Of a stretch of DNA of 6,134 nt, positions 1 to 6,134 are shown piece by piece (positions within the stretch are counted from its first letter, which is position 1; each line of letters opens with the position of its first letter). Position numbers and translations under genes: made by a program. The notes under the pieces were generated by a model. It was not told where the DNA came from, made no database searches, and was given only the letters and a program-made list of their open reading frames with translations. The DNA lies in assembly GCA_003485825.1 (NCBI GenBank), contig DNHN01000356.1:1-6134 (forward strand). Direction: 5' to 3'. The DNA is from Bacteroidota bacterium (GTDB lineage Bacteria > Bacteroidota > Bacteroidia > NS11-12g > UBA9320).

Positions 1-1149
1 TGCTATGGTAGACTTCCCACTACCACTACTTCCTACGAGTGCAGTCACACTTCCTGCATTGGCCTCAAAACTGATATCATGGAGTACTTCTTTATCTTCC
101 TCGTAGCTAAAACTAACATTGTCAAAAACCATATTCCCTTGAATATCTTCCAAGACTACGCTACGTACTTCTGGATCATCCTCTTCGGTCATATTCATCA
201 ATTCCTGTGTACGGTCTAGACCTGCTAATGCTTCGGTAAGCTGACTTCCGATATTACTCATCTGTACGATAGGTGCTACCATAAATCCTAGAAACAGTAA
301 AAAGGAGACTAAATCTCCTGCCGTCATACTACCTACCATGATAAAGTATCCGCCCATTCCCATAATACCAACGGTAGCCATCCCGAGTAAGAAGGTACTG
401 GAGCTCGTCATTAATGCTGTGGCCGTCAGACTCTTTTTAACGTTTTGGTACAATCGGTCTACCCCTGCTTCAAATCCTTTATTCTCTTGTTCTTCTGCAT
501 TGAAACCTTTGATGACACGGACTCCATTTAGGGTTTCCGTTAATCTCCCGGTGACTTCTGCATTGATCTTTCCACGTTCCCGAAATATCGGACGTATATA
601 CCCAAACGCTTTTAGAGCAATAAACCCAAATAACCCTACGGGCAAGAATACAAACAGTGTCATCATAGCGTTGATTTTAATTAAGAATGCAAACGCAACT
701 ACTGCCGTTACTGTCCCTCCTATGAGCTGCACGAGTCCTGTGCCTACTAGGTTTCGTACACCTTCTACATCACTCATCACTCGGCTTACCAGTGCGCCAC
801 TTTTATTGTTATCAAAGAAAGCTATAGGCAGTGTGAGTAGTTTTCGCTGCACCTGAGCACGCAACTGCGCGATGAGTAACTGTGCCTCTACACTCAGGAG
901 TCTGGTGAGAATAAATGAAGTAGCTGCTTGGATCAAAATAGCACCTGCTACCATAAAAATAAGCTGCCACAGTGCGGAGACATCTCCACTTGGCACTACA
1001 ACATCAAGCAGATTTTTCGTCTCATAAGGCAATACCAATCCTGACAAACTGCGAATGACAATAAATATCAATCCGATAGCTAGCATTTTTCTGCGAGGCC
1101 ATACGTATTCTTTCAATGCCCACGTGAGGGACACTTTTTTCTTACTCAT
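1..1149 (-). CDS. ABC exporter half-transporter, permease fused to ATPase (MsbA-like), 3' end outside window
   Basis: This is the N-terminal part (383 codons) of an inner-membrane ABC exporter subunit that would work as a dimer, using ATP to move a lipid, drug or other hydrophobic compound outward; the substrate cannot be told. About six hydrophobic segments are visible, near residues 22-40, 60-81, 138-157, 161-180, 251-272 and 278-297. Between them lie exporter-family stretches such as FFDNNKSGALVSRVMSDVEG (111-130) and the RLTETLNGVRVIKGFNAEE region (202-220). The ATPase domain starts near 340, with a probable A-loop tyrosine in VSFSYEE (345-351) and a Walker A GSSGSGKST at 373-381. The ABC signature, Walker B and H-loop, roughly 200 residues, lie beyond the window edge. 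The ATG at 1149 is the first possible start, because an in-frame TAA sits three codons upstream. A purine run AGGGAG abuts this ATG too closely to be a normal ribosome site. It lies 125 bp downstream of uvrA on the same strand and may be partly co-transcribed. The family call is firm; no gene name is warranted. Confidence 0.93.
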   Translation of the reverse strand, partial: MSKKKVSLTWALKEYVWPRRKMLAIGLIFIVIRSLSGLVLPYETKNLLDVVVPSGDVSALWQLIFMVAGAILIQAATSFILTRLLSVEAQLLIAQLRAQVQRKLLTLPIAFFDNNKSGALVSRVMSDVEGVRNLVGTGLVQLIGGTVTAVVAFAFLIKINAMMTLFVFLPVGLFGFIALKAFGYIRPIFRERGKINAEVTGRLTETLNGVRVIKGFNAEEQENKGFEAGVDRLYQNVKKSLTATALMTSSSTFLLGMATVGIMGMGGYFIMVGSMTAGDLVSFLLFLGFMVAPIVQMSNIGSQLTEALAGLDRTQELMNMTEEDDPEVRSVVLEDIQGNMVFDNVSFSYEEDKEVLHDISFEANAGSVTALVGSSGSGKSTIA

Positions 1150-1274
1150 ACTCCCTTAGATGCTAAAAGTAAGCCAAAGCAAAAGGATGACTTATCGGCA
1201 GAAAAGAGATTTAAAACCGTAGCACGAAGCAAAGAAACCCTCTTTGCACGCTGAGGTTATTCTAGTGCGTATTT
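1150..1274. other. Spacer between uvrA and the ABC exporter gene
   Basis: This is a 125-bp non-coding gap between two minus-strand genes. It holds a small hairpin (listed separately). Near the exporter start, the minus-strand sequence TACTTTTA (about 14 bases before the ATG) matches five of six fixed bases of the Bacteroidota -7 element TAnnTTTG. No TTTG lies at the expected -33 distance, so the promoter call is weak. No small ORF or RNA gene is evident. Confidence 0.5.
1229..1247 (-). terminator. Small hairpin downstream of uvrA, possible weak terminator
   Basis: The 7-base arms GCAAAGA (1229-1235) and TCTTTGC (1241-1247) are perfectly complementary around a 5-base loop. The hairpin begins 28 bases past the uvrA stop codon in the direction of uvrA transcription. 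It is not followed directly by a run of T in that direction; the next T-rich stretch comes about 15 bases later. It may therefore be an inefficient terminator, an mRNA 3'-end stabiliser or chance. Confidence 0.25.
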
Positions 1275-4106
1275 TTACATCTCCATTTCTAAAAACTGAC
1301 TGGTATACCCCACTTTAGATGCTACCACCTCTTCAGGAGTACCGGTGATGAGCACTTCTCCGCCTCCATGGCCTCCTTCTGGGCCTATATCTATGATATA
1401 ATCTGCTACTTTTACTACATCTAGATTATGCTCTATGACAAGCACTGTATTCCCTAAATCTACTAAGTTTTGAAGTACTTCTAGCAACACCCGAATATCC
1501 TCAAAATGAAGTCCTGTGGTAGGTTCATCTAAGATATAAAACGTTTGACCTGTGCCTATCTTGCCTAATTCACTCGCTAGTTTTACACGTTGTGCTTCTC
1601 CCCCAGATATCGTCGTACTACTCTGTCCTAAAGTGATGTATCCCAGCCCTACGTCGTTTAACGCTTTAATTTTTCTGTAAATGCTCGGTACCGCTTCGAA
1701 GAATACTACAGCTTCCTCCACCGTCATACTCAGCACATCACTGATACTCTTATTCTTGTATCGAATCTCTAAGGTCTCTCTGTTGTAGCGTTTACCTGAA
1801 CAGGTTTCGCACTCTACCAGCACGTCCGGAAGAAAATTCATTTCAATTACCTTCTGTCCTCCGCCTTTGCAGGTCTCACATCTACCGCCTTTTACATTGA
1901 AGCTAAACCTCCCTGGCTTGTACCCGCGTATCTTGCTCTCGCCTATCTCAGCATACAGGTTTCTGATGTCTGAGAAAAAACCAACATAGGTTGCCGGATT
2001 ACTCCTTGGCGTGCGCCCTATGGGTGACTGATCTATGGTAATCACCTTATCGATATGCTCCAAGCCTTTTACCTGAGCGTATGGCAAGGGTTTTTTCTTA
2101 CTGTTATACACGTACTCAGAGAGGATGGGGTGGAGCGTTTCATTAATCAAACTACTCTTTCCACTACCACTTACTCCTGTAACTGCTATGAATTTACCGA
2201 GCGGGAAATCGACAGATATATCTTTCAGATTATTCCCTGTACAGCCGCTCAGCGAAAGTTTTTTACCACTTCCTTTTCTGCGTTTTTTAGGTACTTCTAT
2301 CTTGCGTTGCCCACCGAGATAGTCTGAGGTTACTGTGCCATTGTTTTTAATATCTTCCCATCTACCCGCTGCTACTATCTCTCCCCCATTCTTACCCGCA
2401 CCTGGGCCTATATCTACCACATAGTCACTCTCTACTATCATGTCACGGTCGTGCTCTACCACGAGTACTGAGTTCCCTATATCTCGTAACTCTTTGAGTG
2501 AGTTTATCAATCGTTGGTTGTCCCGCTGATGCAGTCCGATGCTTGGCTCATCTAGGATATACAGTACTTCTTCTAGTTGTGAACCTATTTGCGTAGCGAG
2601 CCTAATCCGCTGCGCCTCACCACCACTTAGCGTCTTAGCACTATTATTCAAGGAGAGGTAAGACAATCCTACATCTACCAGAAACTTAACACGCTCCTTT
2701 ATTTCTTTTACTACTTCATTGGCTATAATGAGCTGACGGTCGGTCATGGTATCAGAAGCGGTCTCTAGCCACTCGTGTAATTCTCCAATACTCTTATTAC
2801 TCAGATCTGCTATGCTCATATCACTGATGCGATAAGAGAGCGCTTCTTTATTCAGTCTACCTCCCTCACACGTAGGACAGGGAATTACCGTCATAAACTC
2901 ATCCGCCCACCGACTAAGCGTGCCAAAGCTTTTCTCGTGGTACGCCTCCATAAGCGAAGGTACCAGTCCTTTCCATTTGGTCTCGTAGGTCTGATTATAT
3001 CCTGAACTTCCGCGGTATTCTACGTCAAACTTCTCTTCTGTACCATTTAAGATTACATCCAGTATATCTTTAGGCAATTCACTAATGGGCTTAGCCATGC
3101 TGAATTTCAGTTTTTTACTCATTGCTTTTAGCTGAGTAAACGTCCAGTTATCCTTGATATCTCCCAGAGGAGCTAGCCCGCCTTTGTTAATACTTAGCTT
3201 GGGATTAGGTATTAAATCTTTTTGTATAATGTCTGAGCTTGTACCGAGTCCATCACAGGTAGGACACGCACCGTAGGGTGAGTTAAATGAAAACAGATTG
3301 GGTTGTGCCTCATTGTACGACAGCCCTGTTTCTACATCCATAAGGTACTTACTAAAATGGGTAAGTTCCTTGGTGTCTGGATTTAGAATACTGACTACCC
3401 CTTTGCCCATTTTAATAGCGGAGCGAATAGAATCCGTGACCCGCAGACTTCCTGCATCTTCAGGAGAGATACGATCTATCACTAAGTCTATATCGTGAAT
3501 TTTATACCTATCCAGCTGCATGCCTGGCTCTATGTCTATCAATCCACTGTTTACCCATACTTTGGTATATCCACGTTTCCGGTACTGATCAAACAGTTCT
3601 CTATAGTGCCCCTTTCTACCTTTTACTAAGGGAGCTAAAATCACCATTTTTTGAAGACTAAACTTCGCATTTACGGAGTCTATAATCTCCTGCTCCGTGT
3701 AGCTTTTCATCTTATTACCGCTGAGGTAAGAGTAGGCATCTCCTGCTCTAGCAAAAAGTAACCGTAAAAAATCGTACACCTCAGTGATGGTACCCACCGT
3801 ACTTCTAGGGTTTTTACTTACTGTCTTTTGCTCTATGGCTATGACCGGACTTAGACCTTCTATCTTATCTACATCTGGCCGCTTCATATCCCCTACGAAT
3901 TGGCGTGCATATGCAGAAAAGGTATCCATGTACCTTCTTTGGCCTTCGGCAAACAGAGTGTCAAACGCCAGACTAGACTTACCGCTTCCACTTAAACCAG
4001 TGAATACCACTAGCTTATGACGGGGAATCTCTAAATCTATGTTCTTTAAGTTATGCTCTCTAGCACCTACTATTTTGATGAAATCTTGCTCGTTGATAAT
4101 TGAAAT
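1275..4106 (-). CDS. uvrA: UvrA, excinuclease ABC subunit A (nucleotide excision repair)
   Basis: UvrA is the cytoplasmic DNA-damage sensor that dimerises, binds distorted DNA and loads UvrB. Counting from the proposed ATT start, the protein has 943 residues, against about 940 in E. coli. The first ATPase has Walker A GLSGSGKSS at 37-45, signature LSGGEAQ at 493-499 and Walker B LYILDEP at 515-521. The second has Walker A GVSGSGKSS at 644-652, ISGGEAQ at 833-839 and FYILDEP at 856-862. CxxC pairs at 281/284 and 410/413 flank the insertion domain, and the DNA-binding zinc finger is C743, C746, C766, C769 (CX2C-X19-CX2C). The region at about 130-260, where UvrB binds, is present, which argues for canonical UvrA rather than the shorter UvrA2. 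The start is odd: the frame is open to a TGA at 4134-4136 but has no ATG, TTG or CTG. The only GTG (4010) would remove the first strand of the ATPase fold just before Walker A. ATT at 4106 gives an N-terminus beginning (M)SIINEQDFIKIVGAREHN. Function is certain; the start is inferred. Confidence 0.97.
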   Translation of the reverse strand: MSIINEQDFIKIVGAREHNLKNIDLEIPRHKLVVFTGLSGSGKSSLAFDTLFAEGQRRYMDTFSAYARQFVGDMKRPDVDKIEGLSPVIAIEQKTVSKNPRSTVGTITEVYDFLRLLFARAGDAYSYLSGNKMKSYTEQEIIDSVNAKFSLQKMVILAPLVKGRKGHYRELFDQYRKRGYTKVWVNSGLIDIEPGMQLDRYKIHDIDLVIDRISPEDAGSLRVTDSIRSAIKMGKGVVSILNPDTKELTHFSKYLMDVETGLSYNEAQPNLFSFNSPYGACPTCDGLGTSSDIIQKDLIPNPKLSINKGGLAPLGDIKDNWTFTQLKAMSKKLKFSMAKPISELPKDILDVILNGTEEKFDVEYRGSSGYNQTYETKWKGLVPSLMEAYHEKSFGTLSRWADEFMTVIPCPTCEGGRLNKEALSYRISDMSIADLSNKSIGELHEWLETASDTMTDRQLIIANEVVKEIKERVKFLVDVGLSYLSLNNSAKTLSGGEAQRIRLATQIGSQLEEVLYILDEPSIGLHQRDNQRLINSLKELRDIGNSVLVVEHDRDMIVESDYVVDIGPGAGKNGGEIVAAGRWEDIKNNGTVTSDYLGGQRKIEVPKKRRKGSGKKLSLSGCTGNNLKDISVDFPLGKFIAVTGVSGSGKSSLINETLHPILSEYVYNSKKKPLPYAQVKGLEHIDKVITIDQSPIGRTPRSNPATYVGFFSDIRNLYAEIGESKIRGYKPGRFSFNVKGGRCETCKGGGQKVIEMNFLPDVLVECETCSGKRYNRETLEIRYKNKSISDVLSMTVEEAVVFFEAVPSIYRKIKALNDVGLGYITLGQSSTTISGGEAQRVKLASELGKIGTGQTFYILDEPTTGLHFEDIRVLLEVLQNLVDLGNTVLVIEHNLDVVKVADYIIDIGPEGGHGGGEVLITGTPEEVVASKVGYTSQFLEMEM

Positions 4107-4257
4107 TATTAGAAGTTTGCGAAGGTACTTATTTCATTGATAAGTAGACTATGAATACTACCTCTGTGTAACACGTTTATCTTCTTTATAGTTTCATTTA
4201 AAAGGAACAAAATATACTGCATTTTATATATTAATTTGTGCCCCACTACACAGCGCA
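4107..4257. promoter_or_regulatory. Divergent AT-rich promoter region between uvrA and the polyamine genes
   Basis: These 151 bp separate two divergent genes, so promoters for both should lie here. On the plus strand TTAATTTG (4231-4238) matches five of six fixed bases of the Bacteroidota -7 element TAnnTTTG and sits 19 bases before the TTG start. On the minus strand, TATATTTTG (about 4207-4215) contains TA-n-TTTG, one base short of the consensus. Neither has a TTTG at the usual -33 distance. A 9-base palindrome GTGTAACAC lies at 4166-4174. No terminator, riboswitch or RNA gene is evident. That promoters are here follows from gene layout; the exact elements are weak guesses. Confidence 0.4.
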
Positions 4258-5658
4258 TTGAAAAATAATTATTCAGACCTAATCGATCAAACGTTTAATT
4301 TCCCAACAGAGGAGTTTCACACCAATATGGAAGGTGAACTACAGTACCGAAACATTCCATTGATGAACCTCGCTAAAAAGTACGGAACACCCTTTAGATT
4401 CAGCTATTTACCTAAAATATCTGAGAATATTCAGAAAGCTAAGTTCTGGTTTGCAGATGCATTTGCTGAGCACAACTACAATGGCACTTACAATTATTGT
4501 TACTGTACCAAAAGCTCACATTACAAGTATGTTATCAAAGAGGGACTTAAAAATGATATTCACCTAGAGACTTCTTCTGCTTTTGACCTGGACCTCATAC
4601 TCAATCTTCATAACGACGGTTTATTAGGTAAGGAGCGGTTTATCATCTGCAATGGTTTTAAGACCGATTTATACATTGATAAAATCATAGAACTCATAGA
4701 CATGGGTTTTGAAAACTTGCACGTAGTCTTGGACAATACCCGTGAGTTTCACCTGCTGAAAGGCCGTACAGAGAAAAAAATAAAACTAGGTATACGCATA
4801 GCTGCAGAGGAAGAACCTAAATTTGAGTTTTACACCTCTAGATTAGGAATAGGGTATAAATACATCGTTCCTTTTTACCAAGACCTGATAGCAGAAGAGC
4901 CTAATATGGAGCTAAAAATGCTTCACTTCTTTATCAATACAGGCATCAGAGACACGGCTTACTACTGGAATGAATTGCGTAAATGTCTGAATGTATATGC
5001 CAAACTAAAAGCGGTGTGTGACAGTGTGGACTCCCTCAATATCGGCGGTGGATTTCCCATCAAACGGAGCCTTAACTTTAGTTACGACTACGCCTATATG
5101 ATCAAGGAAATCGTGGGTCAAATCAAACAAGAGTGTACCGAAAAGAATGTGAGAGAACCTCATATTTTCACTGAGTTTGGCAGCTATACCGTAGGAGAAA
5201 GTGGCGGCACCGTATATAAAATACTTCACCAAAAAAGACAAAACGACCGTGAACGTTGGGATATGATAGATGGTTCATTTATGACCACCCTCCCTGATGC
5301 ATGGGCCATAAACGAACGTTTCATTCTCCTCCCACTCAATAAGTGGAACAAGAGCTATGAGCGTGTGCTCTTGGGTGGACTCACCTGTGACAGTGATGAC
5401 TACTACAATAGCGAGCAACACGTAAACGCAATCTATCTACCTACTGTAGAAGATACCGATGAAGAGCCACTCTACATCGCTTTTTTCAATACAGGTGCAT
5501 ACCAAGAAAGTCTCAGTGGACAAGGAGGCATCAAACACTGCCTGATCCCTAGTCCGAAGAAGATTCTACTGTACAAAGATGAGCATGGCAATATAAAGGA
5601 TGAGCTATTTGCAGAGGAGCAAAATGTAGAGAGTATGATGAAAATACTCGGATACTAA
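4258..5658 (+). CDS. Arginine decarboxylase-like enzyme, PLP-dependent, fold type III (TTG start)
   Basis: This probable cytoplasmic enzyme decarboxylates arginine to agmatine, the first step of polyamine synthesis. At 466 residues it resembles the short arginine decarboxylases annotated in Flavobacteriia, not the 630-plus-residue SpeA of E. coli. The alanine-racemase-like barrel carries the probable PLP lysine K85 in CYCTKSSHY, then LETSSAFD (103-110), CNGFKTD (131-137), H223, the glycine-rich loop NIGGGFP (261-267) and TEFGSYTVGESG (305-316, where family members bind the PLP phosphate). The C-terminal domain has GLTCDSDD (374-381), with C377 matching the catalytic cysteine, and NTGAYQ (411-416). 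Thus the whole active-site set seems present. TTG at 4258 is the first usable start after an in-frame TAG at 4189; the next ATG (4327) would drop 23 residues including LIDQTFNFP, which looks conserved in the family. The next gene follows after 44 bp, supporting a polyamine operon. Arginine as substrate is inferred from family; another basic amino acid is possible. Confidence 0.85.
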   Translation: MKNNYSDLIDQTFNFPTEEFHTNMEGELQYRNIPLMNLAKKYGTPFRFSYLPKISENIQKAKFWFADAFAEHNYNGTYNYCYCTKSSHYKYVIKEGLKNDIHLETSSAFDLDLILNLHNDGLLGKERFIICNGFKTDLYIDKIIELIDMGFENLHVVLDNTREFHLLKGRTEKKIKLGIRIAAEEEPKFEFYTSRLGIGYKYIVPFYQDLIAEEPNMELKMLHFFINTGIRDTAYYWNELRKCLNVYAKLKAVCDSVDSLNIGGGFPIKRSLNFSYDYAYMIKEIVGQIKQECTEKNVREPHIFTEFGSYTVGESGGTVYKILHQKRQNDRERWDMIDGSFMTTLPDAWAINERFILLPLNKWNKSYERVLLGGLTCDSDDYYNSEQHVNAIYLPTVEDTDEEPLYIAFFNTGAYQESLSGQGGIKHCLIPSPKKILLYKDEHGNIKDELFAEEQNVESMMKILGY

Positions 5659-5702
5659 ACACACAACGAATACAACAAAAGACAATTAAAGAATAGAACA
5701 CC

Positions 5703-6134
5703 ATGAGTAAACCAATAAGCGACTTTATAGATAAATACTTCCTCCACTTCAACGCTGCCGCCCTAGTAGATGCTGCAGGCGAGTACAATAACCAACTCGC
5801 CAAAGGCAACAAAATGATGGTGACTCTCGCAGGGGCAATGAGTACTGCGGAAATGGGCAAGATGTTAGCTGAAATGATACGTCAGGACAAAATACATATC
5901 ATTAGCTGTACAGGTGCTAACTTAGAGGAAGATATTATGAATCTAGTAGCACACGACCATTACGAGCGAATACCCAACTACCGTGATCTTACCCCACAAC
6001 AGGAGCAAGAACTACTGGATAGACACCTCAATAGAGTTACAGACACATGCATACCAGAAGAAGAAGCCTTTCGCAGAATACAAGGCAATATAGAGCGATT
6101 TTGGAAAGATGCTGAGTCCAAAGGAGAGCGCTAC
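5703..6134 (+). CDS. Deoxyhypusine synthase-family protein, N-terminal part, runs off window
   Basis: These 144 codons are the start of a bacterial protein of the deoxyhypusine synthase family, NAD-dependent enzymes that transfer an aminobutyl group from spermidine. Eukaryotic and archaeal members modify a lysine of eIF5A/aIF5A, which bacteria lack. Known bacterial relatives include homospermidine synthases, so a small-polyamine acceptor is likely but not shown. Visible family marks are VTLAGAMSTAEMGKM (40-54), aligning with the TSNLISSG nucleotide-binding region of the human enzyme, and IISCTGANLEEDIMN (66-80), aligning with its TTAGG..EED segment. HYERIPNYRDL (86-96) and RVTDTCIPEEEAFRRI (111-126) match the form I remember from Bacteroidota. 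The N-terminus before the first motif is about 45 residues, shorter than in human. The catalytic lysine lies past the window end. ATG at 5703 follows an A-rich leader without a Shine-Dalgarno site, 44 bp after the decarboxylase gene, so co-transcription is likely. Confidence 0.88.
   Translation, partial: MSKPISDFIDKYFLHFNAAALVDAAGEYNNQLAKGNKMMVTLAGAMSTAEMGKMLAEMIRQDKIHIISCTGANLEEDIMNLVAHDHYERIPNYRDLTPQQEQELLDRHLNRVTDTCIPEEEAFRRIQGNIERFWKDAESKGERY

Noticed and set aside
338..856. Plus-strand open frame of 172 codons
   Set aside because: It lies wholly antisense to the ABC exporter, whose six membrane segments and Walker A read clearly on the minus strand; its own translation resembles no family.
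2055..2327. Plus-strand open frames inside uvrA (also 2125-2322, 3298-3498 and 3784-4020)
   Set aside because: All are antisense to conserved UvrA coding sequence and show no domain or leader of their own.
4008..4010. GTG at 4010 as the uvrA start
   Set aside because: It would delete 32 residues, including recognisable UvrA sequence and the strand that forms the first ATPase core.
4164..4253. 7-base inverted pair CTGTGTA (4164-4170) and TACACAG (4247-4253)
   Set aside because: Short arms 76 bp apart in a 151-bp gap are readily explained by chance; no second copy supports an operator.
4309..4329. GAGGAG followed by ATG at 4327 as the decarboxylase start
   Set aside because: The spacing is long (12 bases), the purines encode conserved-looking glutamates, and this start would remove the family-like N-terminal stretch.
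5005..5241. Minus-strand open frames under the decarboxylase and the deoxyhypusine-synthase-like gene (also 5549-5860)
   Set aside because: They are shadows of well-supported plus-strand genes.
1..6134. Search by eye for CRISPR arrays, tRNA, rRNA, insertion sequences and long repeats
   Set aside because: Nothing supportable was seen; the only repeated strings are the related P-loop codons of the ABC ATPase and the two UvrA ATPase domains.

Overview
The window looks like chromosomal DNA of a Bacteroidota bacterium, most likely class Flavobacteriia. The evidence is the protein style (a UvrA and a roughly 465-residue fold-III arginine decarboxylase of flavobacterial type), a bacterial deoxyhypusine-synthase-like gene beside that decarboxylase, A-rich gene leaders without well-placed Shine-Dalgarno sequences, and AT-rich intergenic DNA. 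The lineage is inferred from remembered family resemblance, not from a search.

Layout: two genes lie on the minus strand and two on the plus strand, diverging from an AT-rich gap at about 4107-4257. Positions 1-1149 (minus) hold the first 383 codons of an MsbA-like ABC exporter half-transporter, cut by the window edge just after its Walker A motif. A 125-bp spacer (1150-1274) with one small hairpin separates it from uvrA. uvrA (minus, 1275 to about 4106) is a complete excision-repair ATPase. It has no ATG, GTG, TTG or CTG codon at a believable start, and an ATT is the best candidate.

On the plus strand, a PLP-dependent arginine decarboxylase-like gene (4258-5658) appears to start at TTG. It is followed 44 bp later by the first 144 codons of a deoxyhypusine-synthase-family protein (5703 to the window end). 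These two probably form a polyamine operon: arginine would be decarboxylated to agmatine, and the NAD-dependent transferase-like enzyme would act on a polyamine, since bacteria lack the eIF5A target of true deoxyhypusine synthase. The UvrA and ABC exporter genes have no evident functional link to them.

The genes belong to known families. I see no mobile element, CRISPR array, RNA gene or clearly new system. The points most worth a second look are the missing standard start codon of uvrA, the TTG start of its divergent neighbour, and the unassigned substrate of the deoxyhypusine-synthase-like enzyme.
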